Shown here: one piece after another, positions 41,746 through 50,545 of the stretch
How the letters are laid out: each line of letters begins with the position of its first letter
Numbering within the stretch: position 1 is the first letter of the stretch
Assembly: GCA_905197955.1 (NCBI GenBank)
Contig: CAJKAR010000003.1
Location: 62,001-126,000, forward strand
DNA: 64,000 nt
Reading direction: 5' to 3'
From: an uncultured Lentisphaeria bacterium
GTDB taxonomy: Bacteria; Verrucomicrobiota; Lentisphaeria; Victivallales; UBA1829
The notes under the pieces: model-generated
Databases searched by the model: none
Told to the model about the DNA's origin: nothing
What the model saw: the letters and a program-made list of their open reading frames with translations, nothing else
Program-made: the position numbers and the translations under genes

Positions 41746-43641
41746 TTACAGGGTCGGCCGGAACACCGCGGACCCGCGGGCAAAATCCAGACTTTCCAGA
41801 TAAAGGAAAATAAAATCGCCCGGTTTCGGCGGCCGTTTCGTATGTCTCCGCAGATAACGCGACGGGACAAATCCCCGCATCCCGTACTCCGGAATGTCGC
41901 AGATCATTCCCTGCGAGGAAATCTTCACCACAACCGCCTCATACAGCTTCATGCTCTCCAAAGCATTCTGCGACTGGAGGTAATGCATTTTCATACGGTC
42001 ATTGGCGGCAAAATAAGCCTCATCGTTCCGCTCCTCAAGTCTGGAGCACTCCCGCGCAACCAGATCCAGATTTTTTTTGGAGTGAAGACGCGAATTCGCT
42101 GCAACAGCATGGAGCTGCTGATGCAGCACCAGATCCGTATAGCGACGGATCGGACTGGTAAAATGAGAATATCTCGTCTTCCCCAGTCCGTAGTGCAGTC
42201 CCGGCTCCGGCGAATAGGAAGCTCTCTGCATCGCGCGCAGAAAAGCGGAAGTAATCACCCCTTTCCGATGATCGTCCGGCAGGGAATCCAGGAACTCATT
42301 GCAAATCGCCCGGTTGGCAAGATCACCCGGCATCTTTTTGAGAATCGTCGAAGCAAACAGACAGAATTCCTCCAGTTTCTCCGCCTCCGGCTCCGGATGA
42401 ATCCGGTAGATTCCGGCAAACGGCTTCAAAGAGATCTCCTCCGCAACCGCGCTGTTTGCGGCGAGCATGCACTCCTCAACCAGTTGATCGGACTCCTTCT
42501 GCACGCGACGTTCCAGACCGAGAATCTCCTGAGTCCGCTCATCGCAAAGAACGCGGATCTCCGGAGTTTCCAGTTCAAGGAACTGTTCCTGCTTTTTCCG
42601 TCTTGCACGCATTTTCGCCGTTGCCCGGGCAAGAGAGGCGACGGCTTTCTTCAGAGTCGAATCCCAGTCAGACGGCACATGTCCTTCAATCGCCTCCTGC
42701 ACCTCGTCGTAATTCAGACGGGCCTTGACGACAATCTTCGAAAACATACGTTCCGCACCAAGAATTGCCCCATCGCGTTTGCGCACTTTCAGCAGGACGG
42801 AGTGAGCCAGCGATTCCTTCCCGGCGGCAAGACTGATCTTTGAAGTCAGCGGACGCGGAAGCATCGGACGGAACATTCCGGGAATATAAGAGGAAAATCC
42901 GCGTTTACGAGCTTCCTTGTCGAACTTCGTCCCCGGCCTGATATACGCCGCCACATCCGCGATATGCACCCCGATCCGCCATTCCTTCGGAGAAAGCTCC
43001 TCAATGGAAACCGCATCATCGAAATCCTTCGCATCCTTCGGATCGATCGTAATTGCGAAAAGCGAAGAGAGATCCACCCGATCCGGACACTCCGCAGCTT
43101 CCAGTTTCATTGCGGCCTTCTCCAGCTCCGGCGAGTAGGGTTCCGGCAGATCGAATTCCCGCGCGACGGCAAGCAGATCCCCCCTCACGGTTCCGGCTTT
43201 GTCAAGAGCCTCTTCCACGGATCCGCGCAGAGCCTCGGTATGTTTCGAACCGTTTTTCAGCAGACGCAGTTTCACCCAGTCGCCGCGTTTCGCCCCTTTC
43301 AGCGAACCACTGACTTTGAGTTCCTGGGAAATACTGCGGTTCAGGGGCCGCGCCGTGTGGTTGTCGAGAAGCTGGCAGACCATGAATTCCCGGCCGCGAT
43401 GCAGAATTTTGGAAATGCGTCCGACCGGTCCGCGTTCATCTTTTTCATAAGTGATTTCCACTTCCACGGTATCGCCGTCGAGAGCGCCGTTCATCGCGGA
43501 GGGCGGTATGAAAACCTCTCCGGATTCCGCATTGACAAATCCAAACCCTCCGGCCGCAGTGGAAAGGGTTCCGGTCACGGTTTTGAAGGTTCTGTTTCTG
43601 CGCTTCTCCTTGCGCTCCAGCCGACGTGATCTTTTCCCCAT
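41746..43641 (-). CDS. rnr: RNase R/RNase II-family 3'-5' exoribonuclease
   Basis: A 631-residue ribonuclease. A cold-shock-like OB part lies near the N-terminus (G-G-F-G-F-V-N-A-E-S-G-E-V-F-I-P). The RNB catalytic domain follows, with T-I-D-P-K-D-A-K-D-F-D-D-A-V-S, the cluster of acidic metal ligands, then G-V-H-I-A-D-V-A-A-Y-I and M-L-P-R-P-L-T-S. Late motifs include Y-S-H-F-T-S-P-I-R-R-Y-T-D-L, and an S1-type OB fold ends the protein. It degrades RNA from the 3' end in the cytoplasm. It is shorter than E. coli RNase R (813 residues). The ATG at 43641 with AGGAGA upstream is preferred over one at 43698. It is a housekeeping gene between two glycan modules. Confidence 0.9.
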   Translation of the reverse strand: MGKRSRRLERKEKRRNRTFKTVTGTLSTAAGGFGFVNAESGEVFIPPSAMNGALDGDTVEVEITYEKDERGPVGRISKILHRGREFMVCQLLDNHTARPLNRSISQELKVSGSLKGAKRGDWVKLRLLKNGSKHTEALRGSVEEALDKAGTVRGDLLAVAREFDLPEPYSPELEKAAMKLEAAECPDRVDLSSLFAITIDPKDAKDFDDAVSIEELSPKEWRIGVHIADVAAYIRPGTKFDKEARKRGFSSYIPGMFRPMLPRPLTSKISLAAGKESLAHSVLLKVRKRDGAILGAERMFSKIVVKARLNYDEVQEAIEGHVPSDWDSTLKKAVASLARATAKMRARRKKQEQFLELETPEIRVLCDERTQEILGLERRVQKESDQLVEECMLAANSAVAEEISLKPFAGIYRIHPEPEAEKLEEFCLFASTILKKMPGDLANRAICNEFLDSLPDDHRKGVITSAFLRAMQRASYSPEPGLHYGLGKTRYSHFTSPIRRYTDLVLHQQLHAVAANSRLHSKKNLDLVARECSRLEERNDEAYFAANDRMKMHYLQSQNALESMKLYEAVVVKISSQGMICDIPEYGMRGFVPSRYLRRHTKRPPKPGDFIFLYLESLDFARGSAVFRPTL

Positions 43642-43720
43642 AGTGACAATCTCCTGTAACTCATTACTATAAGTTGACCCATTCAGCCGGATTTTCAAAT
43701 CGAATCCTCAAAATATTTGC

Positions 43721-43765
43721 AAAAAAGAGTCCGGACCGCATCGAAAAAGCGGAGACGATCCGGAC
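43721..43765 (-). terminator. Rho-independent terminator of the 43778-49609 module
   Basis: On the minus strand a two-part stem (GTCCGGA / TCCGGAC at 43729-43735 and 43759-43765, with an inner CCGC / GCGG) is followed by TC and six T. It lies 12 bases past the stop of the large enzyme. Confidence 0.8.
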
Positions 43766-43777
43766 GAAATGCTCCCG

Positions 43778-46700
43778 TCAACGCCGCGCGCCAGCAGGAA
43801 CAAACAGAAGCTGCGTATAAAGATCCGGCCTCTGGAACGCATCCCCCTCTTTCAGAGGAATGTTGCTGAGATTCTGCTTGGCATGTCCTTCCATGGAATC
43901 CCGGTCATAGATCTTGATTCCGATTCCCGGAGTTTTTCCGGCTTCCAGACTCATCGGCATCAAATAACGGGCAGGGAACGTCACCGTATAGATCCGTTTT
44001 GTTCCGCTCTGCGAAAATTCGCATTTTACGCCATCTTCCAGAACATTTCCCTTCAAACCGCCATCCACGCCGCCGGTCAGCTGGTGATCGGGAACATGAC
44101 GGCGGTAAACCACACAGCGATCCGGACCGGTCGGAAGAAGTTCATAGCTGTAATCATCCTGATCGAACCCGATACGTCCACGCCGGGCGCTTTCCCTGGC
44201 ATTCCCGAACGTATCGAAGAAAAGCTGAATCGCATCGTTGTCATACCAGAACATCGGACCCTTCGGGTTGAGGTTCAGCACGAAACGGTCATCCGTCACC
44301 TCGAACCGCAGATAAAGATTCCGGGAGTTCCAGGCCATCCGGCAGACGGCGCTCAGATCCGCTGGTCCGCCCCACGCGATTCCGTTCTGCTTTGCATCGA
44401 ATTCCGGATGAATATGCTCCACGGGAACCGCCGGAAGAGTGTTCCAGTCGAACTGCTCTCCGACCTCCCGGACGGGAAGCACGTTCATCCGGAAAACGGT
44501 ATCGACTCTCCGCCCCCCGAATTTCATGCCGACCGGAATCGAAAGATCACTGAAACGGTTGAACGGAAGTTCCTGTTTCAACACGGTCCGGAAACGTTTC
44601 GATTCCAAAGGCTGGAACAGCTCCCGCTTCATGGGAGAACCGTTGATGGAAAGTTCCGTCGCCAGAGGACGGGAAAGCGGATTGATTACGGAAATTTCCG
44701 CTTCCGACGCTGAAATCATCCGGGCGGTCAGCTCGACCGGCAGACGGTCCGAATCCGAAACCGACGCCTGATTGATCGCCTTTGCCAACGCATCAAGCGA
44801 TCCGGCTTCCACGCGGATGTAGAAGGGGAAATTCGACAGAGGAAGCCTGTATTTTCCATTTTCCACAGGAACCTCGCACCGTCCGCCCATCAAGTCGATG
44901 AACTCCGGCTTCATGCCCTTGAGGTCGATGATCATCTCATTTCCGCCCCGAGTTCCGCGATCGAGTTCCTCCTCAAATTTCCAGACGGCCGCCACAGCCC
45001 GCTTCTTCTCATCCTCAAACAGATACGCCCTTGCCCCCGGCGCAAACCGGAGATCTTTCCGGAAACTGGAATTTCCCAGCAGATCGGTCATCGCCGCGGA
45101 CATCACAAACAGGGCAAATGGATTTTCTCCATCCAGAAAACGCGGCACCCAGGTGCACGCCATTTTGAGTTCATCCTGATATTTGTACGCGACGAGCCAG
45201 TGACGCATCAGCAAAGCCGTCGCCACGCGCTCCCCCCAGCCGAGGTCGTAAGAGGGAACATGCTGGGAAAAATATCCATCCTTCGTCAAAACCGCCTGCC
45301 ACGGAGCAATTCCCTGCCATTGTGCGACAATCAGGGGATAAAAATAGGCTCCTTCAAACCAGCGCACCTGAATATCGCCGTATCCGATTTTCCGGAGGCC
45401 CTTCCGGAATTCCACATAATCGGCATCGGTATCCGGCAGTTCCGTAAACTCGCGGTACGGATGCGCATCAATCGTCCGGAACTTCACATTCGGGTCCACC
45501 TTCCGCGCGGCCTCCAGAAAAGCGTACACTTCCTTGCGTCCCACATCCGTAAGGTTGCAGATTCCATACGGACTGAAAAGAATCTCCGGATTTCCCCGTT
45601 TCAATCCACGATACATCGCCAGCACCAGTTTTGCATACTCTTCCACCCGATGATCCTTCAGGGTCCGAAAACTGCCGATCGGTTCGGTCGGAGCGTTCCA
45701 GTTTTTCGCCCAGGGATATTTTCGGGCGACCCTGCACGCAAGATCCTCCACGGTCTTGAGCACCTCAGGCGAATACCGTTCCATATCTTTGAGTTCCACG
45801 CCATCCCAGACAAGAGGAACACCATCAATTCCATATACAAGTCTCTTTTTTCCGGGACAACTTATGGTAGTCAGCAGTTCCGACCATGTCTCAAATCCGA
45901 ACTTCTGATAGCGCTCAAAAATTTTCTTCGAAAGCTCCTGCGAAAACGCCCCTGAAAACGATCCGCCCAGATTCCCATACGAAAAAGAACCGATTCCGCA
46001 ATGTTTCATCATCTCAAAAATGGAATCCGGTATCTTCAACTGTGCCGTTCCCGGCCATCCGACCCGGGGAATGGCATGCAGATTTTTGTTCCGGCTGGTA
46101 TTATCCGCATATTTGAAGCGGGAGAGACGGAGAAAATCCGTATAAGCGGGAAGCCCTTCCGGCTCCACCCGCAGCCGGATCCGGTTCACACCGCTGTGAA
46201 ATGCCGAATCCGGAGCCAGCGGAATTTCCGTCTCTCCAGATGCAGGAAGTTCGAATTTCAAGTCGGCCTGATACGGCTTTCTCTGGAAAAAATCGGCAAT
46301 CTCCGTCCGGATACGCCCCCGGACTCCCGCAGGACCGCGAATCAGAAGACGCGCATGGATCGCTTTTCCTTCCTCGACACAGTTCCCCTGCGGACTCGCC
46401 GTTTTCAACTCGATTCCGATTTTATTTCCGGAATATGCCGACGCCTTCGCACCTTCTTCAAATTGCAGATCGTCAATCAATGCTCCGTTTCCGGAAAACT
46501 GAAGTGCCACCGAACGGTATGGCCAGCGAAAACTCATCTCGTAACGCTGCCAGGAGGTTCCTCGAATCTGAAATTCCTTTTCCGTTCGCGATCTGCCGCC
46601 GAAATAGTGATCCGCACGCACCGTCACACGCTTCGGAGAACCATCCGGAGACTTCGCATAAAAGCTCAGCGTATAAGTCCGGTTTGCCTGTGTCGGAAAG

Positions 46701-47725
46701 GTGAACGCTTTCGCTCCCCGCGTCAAAAGAAGACTGTATCTGCCGCTTCGCGCCTCCTTCGCAGTGAGCATGTCACGTACATCAAAGCCCCCGTTATGAT
46801 CGTGAAAATAACGCGCACCCGACTCGAACGAGGGATTGAGAAACAGATTTCCCTTCTCATTGAATACACTTACTTCATAACCGTTGTTCCGGGTGAAATT
46901 GATGCCGTTGACCACATTGTCCGAAGCGGAAACGGCGCTGCTTTTTCCGAAGTCCACCCGTATCCGGAAGGGCTTTCCCATCTCCCGGAACGTTGCTTGC
47001 AGATAGGCACCATCCTTTGCCCGAAAGAGCACAAAGTGTTTGATCATTCCATCGGGGAACTCCAGAGAGAAACTCTCCGTCGGCGAATCGGGCTCGAACA
47101 CAATCCGCCGGACATTCGGGAACCAGCCGGTATGAATCCAGGGATTCTTTTTTCCGCCGGACCACTCGTTCTTTCCCGGCAGAGAGACTGTTTTCGTTTT
47201 CCCGCTTTCCTCCGTGATCAGCAGTTTTTTTCCCTGAATCATGTGCAGAGGGAAGAAAAAGCGGAAAGACTGATTCTTCATCAAGGGCAGATTCTTTCCG
47301 ACCTCATAACAGGAGACAATTTCAGCTTTTCCATCAGGAAGCAAAGAGATTGTCTGTCGGAAAGTTCCCCCGGCATCCTTGTTCAGTTTGAATTCATGAA
47401 TCCGCGTCACGACCCCATCTTTTTCCTTTGTCTCCGTGCGGAACTTTGTGAAGGGCGCCCAGGAGGGATTGCTCGGAACGCTCCAGATCTGAGTGCCGAA
47501 CTGCATCTGCTCCCGGTTCAGAAGCTGAATACAGTTGTAATCGTCGCGCCAGAGCAGAGTTTTACTGCCGGAAACGATTGAATCGCCGGAAAAAACAGAT
47601 TTTTCCTGTCTGGCGGAGACACTCTGTTTCAGGAACGGGACCTCCGGTGATTTCAGTTCAAGCGCCGCGAGACCTCCAGCGGACATCAGAAGCACAGAAT
47701 AAACAATTCCATTCAACACATTCAT
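43778..47725 (-). CDS. Very large secreted glycoside hydrolase with CBM9-like C-terminus
   Basis: A 1315-residue exported protein. The signal peptide is about 1-21. The N-terminal ~290 residues form an uncharacterised beta-rich domain. A CBM4/9-like sandwich follows at about 295-430 (N-L-F-L-N-P-S-F-E-S-G, Y-T-L-S-F-Y-A-K-S, I-D-D-L-Q-F-E-E-G-A). The barrel is about 545-900, with W-N-A-P-T-E-P-I-G as likely acid/base strand and V-R-W-F-E-G-A-Y as likely nucleophile strand. A cap with I-D-L-M-G-G follows, and a CBM9-like end (N-L-Y-L-R-F-E-V-T-D-D, Y-D-N-D-A-I-Q-L-F-F-D). It has the same layout as the enzyme at 59373-63335. Catalytic residues and substrate are inferred. Confidence 0.72.
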   Translation of the reverse strand: MNVLNGIVYSVLLMSAGGLAALELKSPEVPFLKQSVSARQEKSVFSGDSIVSGSKTLLWRDDYNCIQLLNREQMQFGTQIWSVPSNPSWAPFTKFRTETKEKDGVVTRIHEFKLNKDAGGTFRQTISLLPDGKAEIVSCYEVGKNLPLMKNQSFRFFFPLHMIQGKKLLITEESGKTKTVSLPGKNEWSGGKKNPWIHTGWFPNVRRIVFEPDSPTESFSLEFPDGMIKHFVLFRAKDGAYLQATFREMGKPFRIRVDFGKSSAVSASDNVVNGINFTRNNGYEVSVFNEKGNLFLNPSFESGARYFHDHNGGFDVRDMLTAKEARSGRYSLLLTRGAKAFTFPTQANRTYTLSFYAKSPDGSPKRVTVRADHYFGGRSRTEKEFQIRGTSWQRYEMSFRWPYRSVALQFSGNGALIDDLQFEEGAKASAYSGNKIGIELKTASPQGNCVEEGKAIHARLLIRGPAGVRGRIRTEIADFFQRKPYQADLKFELPASGETEIPLAPDSAFHSGVNRIRLRVEPEGLPAYTDFLRLSRFKYADNTSRNKNLHAIPRVGWPGTAQLKIPDSIFEMMKHCGIGSFSYGNLGGSFSGAFSQELSKKIFERYQKFGFETWSELLTTISCPGKKRLVYGIDGVPLVWDGVELKDMERYSPEVLKTVEDLACRVARKYPWAKNWNAPTEPIGSFRTLKDHRVEEYAKLVLAMYRGLKRGNPEILFSPYGICNLTDVGRKEVYAFLEAARKVDPNVKFRTIDAHPYREFTELPDTDADYVEFRKGLRKIGYGDIQVRWFEGAYFYPLIVAQWQGIAPWQAVLTKDGYFSQHVPSYDLGWGERVATALLMRHWLVAYKYQDELKMACTWVPRFLDGENPFALFVMSAAMTDLLGNSSFRKDLRFAPGARAYLFEDEKKRAVAAVWKFEEELDRGTRGGNEMIIDLKGMKPEFIDLMGGRCEVPVENGKYRLPLSNFPFYIRVEAGSLDALAKAINQASVSDSDRLPVELTARMISASEAEISVINPLSRPLATELSINGSPMKRELFQPLESKRFRTVLKQELPFNRFSDLSIPVGMKFGGRRVDTVFRMNVLPVREVGEQFDWNTLPAVPVEHIHPEFDAKQNGIAWGGPADLSAVCRMAWNSRNLYLRFEVTDDRFVLNLNPKGPMFWYDNDAIQLFFDTFGNARESARRGRIGFDQDDYSYELLPTGPDRCVVYRRHVPDHQLTGGVDGGLKGNVLEDGVKCEFSQSGTKRIYTVTFPARYLMPMSLEAGKTPGIGIKIYDRDSMEGHAKQNLSNIPLKEGDAFQRPDLYTQLLFVPAGARR

Positions 47726-47745
47726 CTCTCTTTCCTTTCGTTTGA

Positions 47746-48492
47746 TTAGAACATTTTTTTCAGGGTAAAATCCGCCTTCCAGGGAGCGATTCCCGAAGGA
47801 ACACGCAAAGTACGGACATTCCCGGCGGAAAACAGCACATTTGTCGTATTCGCACCGTGATTCATAAAATCCTCAATTTTTGAATAATAGAAAAACGAAC
47901 CTGTCACATTGTAAGATCCGGAGTTGTTCCCGGTATACGTCATCTCACCAAGAAAGGCCGCATTCGGAAGAAAACGGTGAATCTTAGCCCTCGGTTCGGT
48001 CCGGTTGTCATATCCCCATCCCCAAGTATCATACTGAGCATCCCAATCACGATAACCGACCGAGGGTTTATAGGAGGAGTCGGACCATTCCGCCGGAAGC
48101 TGACCGGAAGGCCATTTCGGACTGTCCGTCACGCTGGCAAGCATCGGACAGATCATCAAATGCCGGATCTTGAACACAGCAAGAGTGCCATACAGCTTCG
48201 CAGAGTTCTTCTTTGGAATATAATTCCCCTTCCAAAGATAGCTTGCCCACTCGAACGGCGCAGGCGGATAATCATCGTTGTCGCCGATATACAGGAAAAT
48301 CGACTGTCCGATCTGGCGCATGGAACTCATACAGGATGCCGTATACACCTTCCGCCGTGCAGACTGAAGAGCGGGAAGCAGAAGAGATGCAAGAATCGCT
48401 ATAATTGCAATCACTATCAGAAGTTCTATCAATGTAAAACCTTTCTGAAACAATCCATCTCTCCGAACCATTTCTGTAAAAGCGGGTCTCAT
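47746..48492 (-). CDS. Type IV pseudopilin-like protein with degenerate H-DG motif
   Basis: A 248-residue protein with a 17-residue leader, then G-F-T-L-I-E-L-L-I-V and a hydrophobic helix. In the C-terminal region the motif reads N-H-G-A-N-T-T-N-V-L-F-S-A-G-N, so the usual D-G pair is replaced and the spacing is one longer. Whether the H-X9-DG function is lost is unknown. The ATG overlaps the GntR stop codon as ATGA, with AGGAGA upstream. The 1315-residue secreted enzyme starts 20 bases after its stop. Confidence 0.83.
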   Translation of the reverse strand: MRPAFTEMVRRDGLFQKGFTLIELLIVIAIIAILASLLLPALQSARRKVYTASCMSSMRQIGQSIFLYIGDNDDYPPAPFEWASYLWKGNYIPKKNSAKLYGTLAVFKIRHLMICPMLASVTDSPKWPSGQLPAEWSDSSYKPSVGYRDWDAQYDTWGWGYDNRTEPRAKIHRFLPNAAFLGEMTYTGNNSGSYNVTGSFFYYSKIEDFMNHGANTTNVLFSAGNVRTLRVPSGIAPWKADFTLKKMF

Positions 48493-49535
48493 ACTGACTT
48501 TTCTCTCCTTTCCTGAATGATCGGTTGAAAAACGATTTCGTTCTTTTGATACTCCGGTTCGCTCATGGCGCGGAAGAGCACCTCTGCCGCCGCACGCGCC
48601 ATTTCCGGAGGAAGCAGAAACAATTTGGCATCGGGAGGGTTGTGTGCACGATACGTTCCCCAGAAATTTTCATCGGTCAGAATCCGGGGTATCCGTTTTC
48701 TCTGTCCCGCCAGCCTGTTATCCAGAAGAATATAGTCACAGCCGAAAATGAAAATTCCATCCGGATCTCCGGCAAGCAGATGATCCAGCTTCTCCATGGA
48801 ATCCGCGGAATACTGATATAAATTGAGGGAATCGTCGCACTCGCCGTAACGATCCAGAAAGACCGAACGCCATCCCGTATAGATCGGCGAACGGATCTCC
48901 CAGGAAGGCATACCGCCGACAAAAGCAACTTTCCGACAGCCATGCGCACAGAAATACTCGGCGGCAATGCGTCCGGCAGCCTCGTAATCCAGCGCAACGG
49001 AGAATCCGCTTTTTCCCTTCTCCCTGCCCAGAATGCAGACAGGAACCATCCGCCGAAGTTCCTCCACCAGCGGATACAGTTGATCCGGAGGACGCACCCA
49101 GAGAATCCCGTCGGGATGATACATCTCAATCTCCTCGCGGATGCGTTCGGTCCCCCCGATAAAATTGACATTCTGCATCTCTATCGGATACGACTTGAAA
49201 ACAGCACAGAGCTGTTCCAGGATCCCGATGAAAAAGCCATCCAGCGTCATCAGTTTTCCATCCTGCCAGATGATCATCACCCGATACCGTTTCCGATTCA
49301 CAACGCCGTTCCGCCAGCAGCGGTCCGGATTGACAAACATCCCCTCTCCCTTGCGGACCTGAAGCCACTCATCCTCCACCAGTTCTTTCAGCGCATAGCG
49401 GACAGTCAACCGCGACACGCCCATGATCCGGCTGATCTCCCGTTCCGAAAGAAACCGTTTCCGCGGATCTTCATGTACCGCAATCCGGTCCAGCACAAAC
49501 TGCCGAACCCGCCTGTATTCCGGAATCCCAGCCAT
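48489..49535 (-). CDS. GntR-type regulator with LacI-like sensor domain
   Basis: A 348-residue regulator. The GntR winged helix is at about 3-70 (V-R-Q-F-V-L-D-R-I, S-E-R-E-I-S-R-I-M-G-V-S-R-L-T-V-R-Y-A-L-K-E-L, then a G-M-F-V wing). A LacI-like sensor domain covers about 80-345 (D-G-I-L-W-V-R-P-P, C-R-K-V-A-F-V-G-G). A TTG at 49550 is in frame upstream, but the ATG at 49535 has AAGG eight bases before it. It overlaps the pseudopilin start by ATGA. Its promoter is a perfect consensus with an inverted repeat over the start point. Confidence 0.87.
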   Translation of the reverse strand: MAGIPEYRRVRQFVLDRIAVHEDPRKRFLSEREISRIMGVSRLTVRYALKELVEDEWLQVRKGEGMFVNPDRCWRNGVVNRKRYRVMIIWQDGKLMTLDGFFIGILEQLCAVFKSYPIEMQNVNFIGGTERIREEIEMYHPDGILWVRPPDQLYPLVEELRRMVPVCILGREKGKSGFSVALDYEAAGRIAAEYFCAHGCRKVAFVGGMPSWEIRSPIYTGWRSVFLDRYGECDDSLNLYQYSADSMEKLDHLLAGDPDGIFIFGCDYILLDNRLAGQRKRIPRILTDENFWGTYRAHNPPDAKLFLLPPEMARAAAEVLFRAMSEPEYQKNEIVFQPIIQERREKSV

Positions 49536-49552
49536 TTTCAACACCTTCAAGT

Positions 49553-49609
49553 TAGTGGGCTAATTTTATATACCACTTAAATTATAAAACAAAACACTTC
49601 TTTTGTCAA
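49553..49609 (-). promoter_or_regulatory. Perfect consensus promoter with inverted repeat at start point
   Basis: On the minus strand TTGACA (49604-49609), a 17-bp spacer and TATAAT (49581-49586). An imperfect inverted repeat, TTAGTGG (49552-49558) and CCACTTAA (49573-49580), spans the expected start point between -10 box and GntR gene. It is a likely operator. Confidence 0.72.
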
Positions 49610-49681
49610 GATACGAATTGGAAAAAAAACATTTTTTCTTCCAAAAGGAAAAGAGAAGAAAAACGGCTCGGGGAAAATGAA

Positions 49682-50545
49682 TCAGCTCTCCGTCGCCCAT
49701 CCCAGCGAAACGAGTTTCTCCACGGCTTCCCGAAGCAGATGTTCGGGGGCCGAAGCTCCGGAAGTAATACCGATATCACCATCCTTCAGCCACGAATCCG
49801 GCAGATCCGCAATGGAGGAAATCAGGATGGATTCCGCACCGCAGGACTCCGCTACCTCGCGAAGTTTCCGCGAATTGGAACTCTTGCCGGAACCGATCAC
49901 AATGATGCGTCCGCAGCGGGCGGCAAGTTTTTTCACCGCTGTCTGACGCGCAGTCGTGGCATTGCAGATTCCGCCGCAGATGCGAATCTCGGGAAAACGC
50001 TCCTTCAAAATCCGGAAAAGTTCTGCACAGTCATCGACGGAAAGAGTTGTCTGAGTCAGACAGGCATATTTTGCGTTTTTCTCAAACGCCACGTTCTCCG
50101 CATCCGCCTTTGATTCGATCACCAGAGGCATACGCCGGACACGCCCGACCACCCCTTCGATCTCCCGGTGCGACCGCTTCCCGATCAGCAGAATCCGATA
50201 CCCTTCCCGCTCCAGTTCCGCCGCTTTCCGATGAATTCCCTTGACCAGCGGACAGGTTGCGTCGATCAGGTTCACATTCATTTCACGGGCCTGCCGTTCG
50301 ACCTTTTCCGAAACGCCGTGTGCGCTGAAAATCAACGTTCCCCCCTCCCATGCCGGATCCAGCTCCTCGGCGAAAAGCACACCTTTTTTCCGAAACTCCT
50401 CCACAACGCTCTCATTGTGGACAATCTCATGCAGAACCCGCACCGGGAAAGGTCCGTTTTCCACCGCGCGCTCCACGAGCCGGACCGCCCGTTCCACGCC
50501 GCTGCAGAATCCGCGGATCTCCGCAATATAAACCGTTCCGCGCAT
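49682..50545 (-). CDS. ispH: 4-hydroxy-3-methylbut-2-enyl diphosphate reductase
   Basis: A 287-residue IspH (LytB). The three conserved cysteines that hold the iron-sulfur cluster are C14 in G-F-C-S-G-V, C98 in D-A-T-C-P-L and C194 in G-I-C-N-A-T. The conserved histidines are in I-V-H-N and S-A-H-G, the E126 region is H-R-E-I-E-G, and T-Q-T-T is at 164-167. The enzyme makes IPP and DMAPP in the last step of the MEP isoprenoid pathway. Its ATG directly follows the TAG of the O-antigen ligase-like gene, so the two are translationally linked. Its ribosome binding site AGGTGG lies in the 3' end of that gene. Confidence 0.95.
   Translation of the reverse strand: MRGTVYIAEIRGFCSGVERAVRLVERAVENGPFPVRVLHEIVHNESVVEEFRKKGVLFAEELDPAWEGGTLIFSAHGVSEKVERQAREMNVNLIDATCPLVKGIHRKAAELEREGYRILLIGKRSHREIEGVVGRVRRMPLVIESKADAENVAFEKNAKYACLTQTTLSVDDCAELFRILKERFPEIRICGGICNATTARQTAVKKLAARCGRIIVIGSGKSSNSRKLREVAESCGAESILISSIADLPDSWLKDGDIGITSGASAPEHLLREAVEKLVSLGWATES

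Noticed and set aside
46001..47581. A 526-codon plus-strand open frame
   Set aside because: Antisense to the 1315-residue enzyme, with low-complexity Arg/Pro/Ser composition typical of shadow frames.
49611..49681. Terminator after ispH
   Set aside because: The region is rich in A and T and has a weak TTCC-TTTT-GGAA fold, but no stable stem, so I do not call it.
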